Part shown: piece after piece, positions 52,743 through 60,319 of the stretch
Position numbering within the stretch: position 1 is the stretch's first letter
How the letters are laid out: each line of letters opens with the position of its first letter
Origin: Azospirillum brasilense
Lineage (GTDB): Bacteria; Pseudomonadota; Alphaproteobacteria; Azospirillales; Azospirillaceae
Assembly (NCBI RefSeq): GCF_007827795.1
Contig: NZ_VITI01000008.1
Span: forward strand, 1-64,000
Direction: 5' to 3'
Length of the DNA: 64,000 nt
Position numbers and translations under genes: made by a program
Notes under the pieces: model-generated
Databases searched by the model: none
What the model was told of the DNA's origin: nothing
The model's input: the letters and a program-made list of their open reading frames with translations, nothing else

Positions 52743-54641
52743 TCAGAGCTGAACCTGGGTGCCCAGCTCGACCACGCGGTTCGGCGGGATCTTGAAGAAG
52801 TCGGTGGCGCTGACGGCGGTGCGCGACATCACGACGAACAGCTTCTCCCGCCACTGGGCCATCTGCGGGTTGATGCGGGGAATCAGCGTCTCGCGGCCGA
52901 GGAAGAAGGAGGTCGTCATCACGTCGAACTCCAGCCCGAACGCCTTGCACAGCCGCAGCGCCTTGGGGATGTTCGGCTCCTGCGAGAAGCCGTAGCGCAC
53001 CGTCAGGCGGTAGAAGCCGTCGGCCAGCCCTTCCAGGACGACGCGCTCCTTGGCCGGAACGCGGGGCACGTCCTCGACCATCACGGTCAGGAAGACGATG
53101 CGCTCGTGCATCACCTGATTGTGCTTCAGGTTGTGCAGCAGGGCGATGGGCACTGTGTCGGCGCTGGAGGTCAGGAAGATCGCCGTGCCCTTCACCCGCT
53201 GAATGTCGGAGGACTTGGCGTGCCGCTTGATGAAGCTGTCCAGCGGCAGGGAATCCTCGGCCAGACGGCGGTTCAGGACGGCGCGGCCGCGGCGCCACGT
53301 CGACATCAGCCCGAGAGTCACCGCGGCGATGACCAGCGGGACCCAGCCGCCGTGCGGAATCTTCACCGCGTTGGCGAGGAACAGCGCCAGATCGACGCTC
53401 AGGAACAGGGCGCCCAGCGCCAGACAGGCGGGCAGGCTCCAGTTCCAGCGGCGGTGCGCCACGACCAGCGCCAGGATGGTGGTGATGACCATGTCGCCGG
53501 TCACCGCGATGCCGTAGGCGGTCGCCAGCCGGCTGGAGGACTCGAACCACAGAACCAGCCCGATGACCGCGAACAGCAGGCCCCAGTTGGCGCGCGGGAT
53601 GTAGATTTGCCCGCCTTCCTCCTGCGAGGTGTGGCGGATGTCCAGCCGCGGGCACAGGCCGAGTTGCACCGCCTGCCGGGTCAGCGAGAAGACGCCGGAG
53701 ATCACCGCCTGGCTGGCGATCACCGCCGCGCAGGTCGACAGCAGGACCATCGGATAGAGGCCCCACTCCGGCACCAGCAGATAGAAGGGGCTGCGCACCG
53801 CCGTGGGATCGCTCAGCAGCAGGGCGCATTGGCCGAGATAGTTCAGCAGCAGCGCGGGCAGCACCACGGCCAGCCACGCCACCTTGATCGGGCGGCGGCC
53901 GAAATGGCCCATGTCGGCGTAGAGCGCCTCGCCCCCGGTGACGGCCAGCACGACGGCGCCCAGCACCAGGAAGCCGATCCAGCCGTTCGAGGCGAAGAAA
54001 CGCACGGCGTGGCGCGGGTCGAGCGCGGCCAGGACCTGCGGCTCCTTGACCAGCTCGATCAGGCCGAGCAGGCCCAGCGTGGCGAACCACGCGACCATGA
54101 TCGGGCCGAACAGCCGCCCGACCTTCTCGGTGCCGCGGCTCTGGATCGCGAAAAGGGCGATCAGGATGCCCACGGTCACCGGCACGACGACCCGCTCCAG
54201 CGCCGGCTGCGCCACCTCCAGCCCCTCCACCGCGGAGAGGACGGAGATGGCCGGGGTGATCATGCCGTCGCCGTAGAACAGGGCGGCGCCGAACAGGCCC
54301 ATCGCCATCAGGCCGGACAGCCGCCCGGTGGAGTCGGGCCGGCTGTTGGTCGCCAGCGCCAGCAGGGCCAGGATGCCGCCTTCGCCCTTGTTGTCGGCCC
54401 GCATGACGAACAGCACGTACTTCACCGTGACCACGAGCACCAGGGCCCAGAAGACCATGGACATGATGCCGAGGATGTTCTCCGGGGTCAGGGCGAGCCC
54501 ATGCTCCGGCGAGAAGCATTCGCGCAGCGTGTAGAGCGGGCTGGTGCCGATGTCGCCGTAAACGACGCCAAGCGCACCGAGGGTGAGCGCGGCCAGCCTG
54601 CCCTTGTCGGGTACCGCGGCTTTCAGGGTCGTGTCTGACAT
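52743..54641 (-). CDS. kup: Potassium uptake protein Kup
   Basis: 632 residues from ATG 54641 (MSDTTLKAAVPDKGRL); a TTG 18 codons upstream is less likely. The KUP family start LGALGVVYGDIGTSPLYTLR and the segments DKGEGGILALLALATNS, FFASNGWIGFLVLGAVVLAV and YGIAVTGDMVITT are characteristic. About 12 membrane helices are followed by a cytosolic C-terminal region. It takes up potassium with protons. It is not obviously tied to the flagellar genes around it. Confidence 0.95.
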   Translation of the reverse strand: MSDTTLKAAVPDKGRLAALTLGALGVVYGDIGTSPLYTLRECFSPEHGLALTPENILGIMSMVFWALVLVVTVKYVLFVMRADNKGEGGILALLALATNSRPDSTGRLSGLMAMGLFGAALFYGDGMITPAISVLSAVEGLEVAQPALERVVVPVTVGILIALFAIQSRGTEKVGRLFGPIMVAWFATLGLLGLIELVKEPQVLAALDPRHAVRFFASNGWIGFLVLGAVVLAVTGGEALYADMGHFGRRPIKVAWLAVVLPALLLNYLGQCALLLSDPTAVRSPFYLLVPEWGLYPMVLLSTCAAVIASQAVISGVFSLTRQAVQLGLCPRLDIRHTSQEEGGQIYIPRANWGLLFAVIGLVLWFESSSRLATAYGIAVTGDMVITTILALVVAHRRWNWSLPACLALGALFLSVDLALFLANAVKIPHGGWVPLVIAAVTLGLMSTWRRGRAVLNRRLAEDSLPLDSFIKRHAKSSDIQRVKGTAIFLTSSADTVPIALLHNLKHNQVMHERIVFLTVMVEDVPRVPAKERVVLEGLADGFYRLTVRYGFSQEPNIPKALRLCKAFGLEFDVMTTSFFLGRETLIPRINPQMAQWREKLFVVMSRTAVSATDFFKIPPNRVVELGTQVQL

Positions 54642-54840
54642 GTGGGACGTGGAGGAGGTCCGTTGGGAGTGCGAGCGGGGACGAAGAAGCCACAAGCTGC
54701 GGGTATGGCGGCGGTCGGTGCGCTCGCGCGGGCCGATCCTCTTACGCTCTTTCCTGATCCGATACTAGCGCAAGCCGGTACGCCCGTCCGCAGGCCGTTT
54801 CACCTGCGACGATCTGTGCCGGACGCCGTGGCCGCCCTGT

Positions 54841-55614
54841 TCAGAGCGTGCCGAAGCTGCGGGCCAGCGACCCGGCGATCAGGTACCAGCCGTCCACCAG
54901 CACGAAGAAGATGATCTTGAACGGAATCGCCACCATGGTCGGCGGCAGCATCATCATGCCCATCGACATCAGGATCGACGACACCACCATGTCGATGATC
55001 AGGAAGGGCAGGAACAGCAGGAAGCCGATCTCGAAGGCCCGCTTGATCTCCGAGATCATGAAGGCGGGAACCAGCACGTGCAGCGGGGTCTGCTCGGCGT
55101 CCGTCACGTTCTCGATGCGCGCCATGTCCATGAACAGGCGCAGGTCCTTCTCGCTGGTGTGCTTCAGCATGAACTCGCGCAGGGGGGCGACCGTGCGGCG
55201 GAACGCCTCCGTCTCGTCGATGTCCTGGTTGATCAGCGGCTGGATGCCCTGGTTGTAGGACCGCTCGAACACCGGGGCCATGACGAAGAAGGTCAGGAAG
55301 ACCGCCAGCGACATCAGCACCGTGTTCGGCGGCACCTGCTGGATGCCGAGCGCCGAGCGCAGGAAGGACAACACGATGACGATGCGGGTGAAGGCCGTCA
55401 TCATGATGAGGATGGACGGCGCCAGCGACAGCACCGTGATGAGCGCGACCATCTGGACGATGCGTCCGGTGGTCGATCCCCCGGCGTCGCCCAGGTCGAA
55501 GGTCATGCTCTGGGCGAGCGCCGGCCCGGTGGCCAGCGCCCCGGCGACTCCGATCGCCAAGGCCAGCAGGCCGGCGAACGCCAGCCGTCCCGTCCCGCCG
55601 GTGCCGACCTTCAT
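54841..55614 (-). CDS. fliP: Flagellar export gate protein FliP
   Basis: 257 residues with a signal-like start (LAFAGLLALAIGVAGALATG) and four helices. LAPSILIMMTAFTRIVIVLS, RSALGIQQVPPNTVLMSLAV and the C-terminal GMMMLPPTMVAIPFKIIFFV are classic. It forms the core of the export gate with FliQ and FliR. Start overlaps the fliO stop (ATGA). Confidence 0.97.
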   Translation of the reverse strand: MKVGTGGTGRLAFAGLLALAIGVAGALATGPALAQSMTFDLGDAGGSTTGRIVQMVALITVLSLAPSILIMMTAFTRIVIVLSFLRSALGIQQVPPNTVLMSLAVFLTFFVMAPVFERSYNQGIQPLINQDIDETEAFRRTVAPLREFMLKHTSEKDLRLFMDMARIENVTDAEQTPLHVLVPAFMISEIKRAFEIGFLLFLPFLIIDMVVSSILMSMGMMMLPPTMVAIPFKIIFFVLVDGWYLIAGSLARSFGTL

Positions 55615-55931
55615 GACCGTTCCCCCGCGGGCGGCGGGGCGGAAACCTCGGCCATCGCGCCCTGGAAGCCGCCGCGCGGCGTCTGGTCGACCACTTGGTC
55701 GCCGAAGGCGCTCAGCAGCAGCAGGTGCTCGCGGTCGTCGCGGCGGACCAGCACCAGCCGGCGCTTGCCGTCGAGCGGCAGCACCTCGACAACGCCCAAC
55801 CGGCGCTGGCGCCCCGACGTGGCGGTCATGCCGCCGAAACCGATGCGGCGCATCACCCAGGCCACCAGCACGATCAGCGCGATGACGAAGGCGAGGGCGA
55901 GAACGAATTGGATGTACTGGTCGAGGCCCAT
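55611..55931 (-). CDS. fliO: Flagellar biosynthesis protein FliO
   Basis: 106 residues. One membrane helix (FVLALAFVIALIVLVAWVMR) is followed by a small domain with LGVVEVLPLDGKRRLVLVRR and a flexible end. FliO helps to assemble the FliP ring. It is translationally coupled to fliP. Confidence 0.92.
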   Translation of the reverse strand: MGLDQYIQFVLALAFVIALIVLVAWVMRRIGFGGMTATSGRQRRLGVVEVLPLDGKRRLVLVRRDDREHLLLLSAFGDQVVDQTPRGGFQGAMAEVSAPPPAGERS

Positions 55932-55939
55932 GGATCAGG

Positions 55940-56308
55940 TCAGCTCTGTCGGGACGGCGTGGCCGGCGGGTCGGACGGGAGGTCGGCGGGGGCGCTGCGG
56001 CCGTAAGCGGCGCTGGCGCGCTGGCGCGCCGAATGGGGGTCGTGGCGTCCTTCGGCGGCGGCGGCCAGCGTTTCCCTCTGGCGGGTCAGCGCCGCGGCGA
56101 CGGTGTCGAGCGCCGGGAGCAGGCGTTCCAGGGCGGCGGCCAGCTCGGCGTCGCCGCCGGCGGACCGCGCCTCGGCGCACAGCGCGGCGATACGGGTGTC
56201 GAGCCCGGTGAGGTCCGCCGCCAGTCCGGCCTCCATCTGGGCGTGGGTCTCCTCCAGCGCGGCGGCCAGAGCCTGGATGTCGCGGCGGAGCGTCGCGGCG
56301 TCTGTCAC
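55940..56308 (-). CDS. Helical protein of unknown function in the fliP operon
   Basis: 122 residues from a GTG that overlaps the fhlB stop. It is Ala-rich and helical (RRDIQALAAALEETHAQMEA, RLLPALDTVAAALTRQRETL) with a disordered Pro/Ser end. Eight bases separate it from fliO. Its size and helices recall flagellar chaperones such as FliT, but no family can be assigned. Confidence 0.6.
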   Translation of the reverse strand: MTDAATLRRDIQALAAALEETHAQMEAGLAADLTGLDTRIAALCAEARSAGGDAELAAALERLLPALDTVAAALTRQRETLAAAAEGRHDPHSARQRASAAYGRSAPADLPSDPPATPSRQS

Positions 56309-56631
56309 GGAGCCTCTCCGGTGGCCGGCTCCGCAGAAGGCGGCAGCGTGCCGTTGGCGCGGTAGACGTAGGCGAGGATCTCGGCCACGGCGGCGATGGC
56401 CTCGATGGGGATTTCCGAGTCGATGTCCACCGCCGACAGGATCTGCACGAGGTCGGCATCCTCGCGCACCTTCACGCCGTTGGCGAAGGCCAGCTCCAGG
56501 ATCTGTTCGGCCACATGGCCCTTGCCGGTGGCGACCACGCGGGGCAGGGACTGGTCGCCCAGCTCATACTTCAGCGCGACCGCGACGGGGCGGTTGGGAA
56601 GAGGGCGGTGGTTGGGAGTCGGCTCGGACAA
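56305..56631 (-). CDS. fhlB: FlhB C-terminal-like protein (FhlB)
   Basis: 108 residues from a TTG that has AGGAG seven bases ahead; no ATG or GTG fits. PVAVALKYELGDQSLPRVVA and LVQILSAVDIDSEIPIEAIA match the cytosolic C-terminal domain of FlhB. The self-cleaving NPTH is absent, with NRPV at the equivalent start, so it resembles the post-cleavage fragment. FhlB proteins can substitute for that fragment in Salmonella. A full flhB lies 2.5 kb away on the other strand. Confidence 0.85.
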   Translation of the reverse strand: MSEPTPNHRPLPNRPVAVALKYELGDQSLPRVVATGKGHVAEQILELAFANGVKVREDADLVQILSAVDIDSEIPIEAIAAVAEILAYVYRANGTLPPSAEPATGEAP

Positions 56632-56683
56632 GGGGCTCCTGCCGGATGGCCTGTGTCGATCGGCGTATCCTGGCGGAACATGC

Positions 56684-56698
56684 TTAACGAAGCATGAA
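56684..56698 (+). promoter_or_regulatory. CtrA-like site between fhlB and flgB
   Basis: TTAA-N7-TGAA, seven of eight bases of a CtrA box, overlapping the small hairpin CATGCTT/AAGCATG. It lies between the divergent fhlB-fliO-fliP and flgB operons. Weak evidence. Confidence 0.35.
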
Positions 56699-56856
56699 GC
56701 TCAAGCGTGACAGGGAGGGGCAGAGCGATGCCGTGGGTGGGATTCATCTTTGATTAACTGAAACGGCGGAAGATCGGAATGCTGTGATGCATCCCGCCCG
56801 CCTTGCTGCGCGCCTTCGCGCGTCCGGGCGGCAGGCCCTCAGACCGGAACCCGGCG

Positions 56857-57261
56857 ATGAATCTCGAAAATCTCGGCCTTTTCAAGCTGATGTCGCGCAA
56901 GATGGGCTGGCTGACCGAACGCCAGAACGTGATCGCGGCGAACATCGCGAACGCCGACACGCCGGATTACAAGGGCCGGGACCTGAAGCCCTTCACCTTC
57001 CGCGACGCCCTGTCCGACAGCCGGCGCCTTCAGCCCTCCGCGACCAACGCCTCGCACCTCCAGGGGACGCGGGGCACGGGCGGCCTGAACCAGGAGCAGC
57101 GCCAGCGCAATCCCTACGAGACGGCGCCGGACGGCAACAACGTGGTCCTGGAAGAGCAGATGCTGAAGCAGGGCCAGACCGGCATGGACTACCAGACGAT
57201 CACGAACCTCTACAAGAAGCAGGTCAACCTGATCCGGTCCTCCATCCGCAGCGGCGGCTAA
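56857..57261 (+). CDS. flgB: Flagellar proximal rod protein FlgB
   Basis: 134 residues from ATG 56857 (MNLENLGLFKLMSRKMGWLT). ERQNVIAANIANADTPDYKG is the rod signature, and MDYQTITNLYKKQVNLIRSS the C-terminal helix. The frame extends upstream without Shine-Dalgarno support. First gene of flgB-flgC-fliE-fliQ-fliR-flhB. Confidence 0.96.
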   Translation: MNLENLGLFKLMSRKMGWLTERQNVIAANIANADTPDYKGRDLKPFTFRDALSDSRRLQPSATNASHLQGTRGTGGLNQEQRQRNPYETAPDGNNVVLEEQMLKQGQTGMDYQTITNLYKKQVNLIRSSIRSGG

Positions 57262-57295
57262 GGGGCGGCGGGGTTCAGGGCTAAGGAGGCGGAAC

Positions 57296-57706
57296 ATGGA
57301 TCTCTACACGTCGATGGCGGTGTCCGCGTCCGGCATGAAGGCGCAGGGCACACGCCTGAAGACCATCGCGGAAAACCTGGCCAACGCCAACACCACGGCG
57401 GAAACGCCGGGCGATCTGCCCTACCGGCGCAAGGTCGTGATGTTCCAGAACGCTCTGGACCGCCAGATGGGGGTCGATCTCGTCCGCGTCGCCAAGATCG
57501 ACGTGGACAAGAAGGATTTCGAGCGGCGCTACGACCCCTCGCACCCCTCCGCGGACGCCGACGGCTACGTGCTGCTGCCCAACGTCAATTCGGTGGTCGA
57601 GGCGATGGACATGCGCGAGGCGCAGCGCTCCTACGAGGCCAACCTGTCGGCGGTCGACAGCGCCCGCCAGATGCTGATGCGCACCATCGATATCCTCCGC
57701 ACCTGA
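57296..57706 (+). CDS. flgC: Flagellar proximal rod protein FlgC
   Basis: 136 residues. MDLYTSMAVSASGMKAQGTR, then AENLANANTTAETPGDLPYR and the end segment EAMDMREAQRSYEANLSAVD, are conserved. AAGGAGG is ahead. Confidence 0.96.
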   Translation: MDLYTSMAVSASGMKAQGTRLKTIAENLANANTTAETPGDLPYRRKVVMFQNALDRQMGVDLVRVAKIDVDKKDFERRYDPSHPSADADGYVLLPNVNSVVEAMDMREAQRSYEANLSAVDSARQMLMRTIDILRT

Positions 57707-57744
57707 TGCCGCGACGATTTTTCTAAAGGAAGGACGCACGTCCC

Positions 57745-58044
57745 ATGGTCAATCCGATCAACGCCGCCGCGGCCTACGCGAACACGGCCGCCTCCACGAC
57801 CGGGCCGGGCATGGCCCCGCGCAACGGCGTCAGCTTCGGCGACGTTCTGGAGCAGACCGCCAAGGAGGTCATCGGCGACCTGAAGCAGGGCGAGACGATG
57901 ACCGCCAAGGCCGCCGTCGGGCAGGCCGACCTGACCGACGTGGTCCAGGCCGTCACCAACGCCGAGGTGACGCTGCAGACCGTCACCGCCGTGCGCGACA
58001 AGGTGCTGTCGGCCTATCAGGAAATCCTGCGCATGCCGATCTGA
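57745..58044 (+). CDS. fliE: Hook-basal body adaptor protein FliE
   Basis: 99 residues; joins the MS ring to the rod. The helical segment FGDVLEQTAKEVIGDLKQGE and the end VRDKVLSAYQEILRMPI are typical. AAAGGAAGGA precedes the ATG. Confidence 0.95.
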   Translation: MVNPINAAAAYANTAASTTGPGMAPRNGVSFGDVLEQTAKEVIGDLKQGETMTAKAAVGQADLTDVVQAVTNAEVTLQTVTAVRDKVLSAYQEILRMPI

Positions 58045-58089
58045 CGGCGGCTTGCGGACCCTGAGCAAAAGCGTCCTGAGCGAAGCATC

Positions 58090-58410
58090 ATGAGCGAAAC
58101 CGACGTCATCGAGATCTGCCGCACCTCCATCGTCACGCTGGTGCTCGTGGTGGCACCGGTGCTGGTCGCCATGATGGTGGTCGGCACGATCATCTCGGTG
58201 TTCCAGGCGGTCACCCAGATCAGCGAGCAGACACTGGCCATGGTGCCGAAGGTCCTGCTGGTCTTCGGCCTGTCGATCCTGCTGATGCCATTCATGCTGG
58301 GCGAGTTGCGCTCCTTCTTCGAGCATGAGGTCGCCGACCGCATCGTCGCCATCGGCACCGGCGTCAACAGCGTCCCCAACGCCGGAAACCTGCCCGGCGG
58401 CGGCGGATGA
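58090..58410 (+). CDS. fliQ: Flagellar export gate protein FliQ
   Basis: 106 residues with two membrane helices (SIVTLVLVVAPVLVAMMVVG and LLVFGLSILLMPFMLGEL) and the SVFQAVTQISEQTLAMVPK loop. The C-terminus is about 15 residues longer than in E. coli and is Gly-rich. Its stop overlaps the fliR start (ATGA). Confidence 0.95.
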   Translation: MSETDVIEICRTSIVTLVLVVAPVLVAMMVVGTIISVFQAVTQISEQTLAMVPKVLLVFGLSILLMPFMLGELRSFFEHEVADRIVAIGTGVNSVPNAGNLPGGGG

Positions 58411-59177
58411 ACCTGCTCCAGCAGTTTCTGGGCGACCAGATCTTCGTCTGGTTGCTGGTCTTCGCGCGCGTCGGGACGGCCTTCAGCATCATGCCGACCA
58501 TCGGCGACGCCTTCGTCTCCACCCGCACGCGCCTTCTCTTTTCCGTCGCGGTCAGCGTTCTGGTGGCGCCGGTCCTGGGCGACCGCATGCCGCCGATCCC
58601 AGACAACATCTTCCGTCTGTTCGTCCTGATCGCCGGGGAGGTGACCATCGGCATCTTCATGGGCACCGTCGCCCGCCTGCTGATGGGCGCGCTGGAGGTG
58701 GCCGGGACGATCATCGCGCTTCAGTCCGGCCTGTCGAACGCCCAGATGTTCAACCCGGCCATGGCGTCCCAGGGATCATTGCCCGGCGCCCTGATGGGGT
58801 GGCTGGGGCTGTTGCTGATCTTCATCACGAACCTGCACCATCTGCTGATCATGGCGGTGGTGGACAGCTACTCCACCTTCGTGCCGGGGGCGGCGATCCC
58901 CATCGACGACATGGCGAACGTGGTCGGGCAGTTGGTCGGCAAGTCCTTCATGCTGGGCGTGCAGATGGCGGCGCCGTTCCTGATCTCCGGCATGCTGTTC
59001 GCGCTGGCGCTGGGTTTGCTGAACAAGTTGGCGCCGCAGATCCAGGTGTTCTTCCTGTTCACCTCGCTTCAGGTCGCGCTGGGGCTGTTCATGTTCGCCC
59101 TGACGCTGGCCGCGATGATGATGTTCTGGCTGACCCATTTCGAGGCCGCCTTCGTCGATTTCCTGAGACCGGGCTGA
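58407..59177 (+). CDS. fliR: Flagellar export gate protein FliR
   Basis: 256 residues, six membrane helices. VFARVGTAFSIMPTIGDAFV at the start, EVTIGIFMGTVARLLMGALE and SGLSNAQMFNPAMASQGSLP mark FliR. It completes the FliPQR gate. Confidence 0.95.
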   Translation: MNLLQQFLGDQIFVWLLVFARVGTAFSIMPTIGDAFVSTRTRLLFSVAVSVLVAPVLGDRMPPIPDNIFRLFVLIAGEVTIGIFMGTVARLLMGALEVAGTIIALQSGLSNAQMFNPAMASQGSLPGALMGWLGLLLIFITNLHHLLIMAVVDSYSTFVPGAAIPIDDMANVVGQLVGKSFMLGVQMAAPFLISGMLFALALGLLNKLAPQIQVFFLFTSLQVALGLFMFALTLAAMMMFWLTHFEAAFVDFLRPG

Positions 59178-59192
59178 GCGGGGAGAGATCCG

Positions 59193-60269
59193 GTGTCCGA
59201 AGACGCGGATGAATCATCCAAAACAGAAGACCCTACGCAAAAGAAGCTCGACGAGGCCCACAAGCAGGGCCAGTACGCGATGACGCAGGAAATCGGCAAC
59301 TGGCTGATGATCGCCGCGGCGCTGGTGATCCTGGTCACGATCCTGCCCGGAACGCTGAAGGGCATGGTGCCCCGCCTGAACTTCTTCTTCGAGAACCTGG
59401 ACCAGATCCCCATGGACCAGGGCGGGGTCGGCACGGTGCTGATGCAGGTGATGAAGGACATCCTGTGGGCGCTGTGGCTGCCCATCCTGTTCCTGCTGTT
59501 CGCCGGGGTGATCGGCACCATCGGGCAGAAGGGCTTCAACGTCTCCTGGGAGCTGATCGCGCCGAAATTCAACAAGCTGAACCCGATTTCCGGCATCGCC
59601 AACCTGTTCAGCGCCCAGAAGGGCGTCGATCTTCTGAAGAGCCTGGCGAAGGTCGCGGTGGTCGGCGTCGTCGCCTACATCGCGCTCCAGCCGATGATGC
59701 TCACCATCGGGCATTTCATCGGCATCGACATGATGCTGCTACTCCGCGAGATGGACGGCCTGACCTTCCGGTTGCTCGCCGGCGTTCTGGCCATCCTGAC
59801 TCTGATCGCCGGGGCCGACCTGTTCTGGCAGCGCCACAGCTTCGACAAGAAGATGCGCATGACCAAGCAGGAGGTGAAGGACGAGCACAAGCAGGCCGAA
59901 GGCGACCCGCATGTGAAGGGCCGCATCCGTCAGTTGCGGTTCGAGCGGGCGCGCAAGCGCATGATGGCGGCGGTGCCCGGCGCCGACGTGGTGGTGACCA
60001 ACCCGACCCACTTCGCCGTCGCGCTGAAATACGACTCCACCACAATGGGTGCCCCGATGGTGGTGGCGAAGGGCGCCGACGCCGTCGCCTTCAAGATCCG
60101 CGAGATCGCCGAGGAGAACGGCGTGCCGGTGATGGAGAATCCGCCCCTCGCCCGAGCGCTCTATGCCGCATGCGATATCGACGAGGAGGTTCCGTCCGAG
60201 CACTATCGTGCCGTGGCGGAAGTCATTACCTATGTCTTCAAGCTGAAAGGACGCATGGTGCGGAACTGA
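59193..60269 (+). CDS. flhB: Flagellar export switch protein FlhB
   Basis: 358 residues from GTG 59193 with GGGGAGAG ahead. SSKTEDPTQKKLDEAHKQGQ is the conserved N-terminus, and four membrane helices follow. The autocleavage motif NPTH is at residues 270-273 (VVTNPTHFAVALKYDS), needed to switch from hook to filament substrates under FliK control. It is followed after 50 bases by cckA, the same order as in Caulobacter. Confidence 0.97.
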   Translation: MSEDADESSKTEDPTQKKLDEAHKQGQYAMTQEIGNWLMIAAALVILVTILPGTLKGMVPRLNFFFENLDQIPMDQGGVGTVLMQVMKDILWALWLPILFLLFAGVIGTIGQKGFNVSWELIAPKFNKLNPISGIANLFSAQKGVDLLKSLAKVAVVGVVAYIALQPMMLTIGHFIGIDMMLLLREMDGLTFRLLAGVLAILTLIAGADLFWQRHSFDKKMRMTKQEVKDEHKQAEGDPHVKGRIRQLRFERARKRMMAAVPGADVVVTNPTHFAVALKYDSTTMGAPMVVAKGADAVAFKIREIAEENGVPVMENPPLARALYAACDIDEEVPSEHYRAVAEVITYVFKLKGRMVRN

Positions 60270-60319
60270 GGACCGTTCCCGGACCTTTCCTTGCGGCGAA
60301 CGGCTGACCTGGAGTTCCG

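Noticed and set aside
56681..56700. Sigma-54 promoter upstream of flgB
   Set aside because: TGGCGGAACATGC has the right elements but the GG-GC spacing is eight, not ten.
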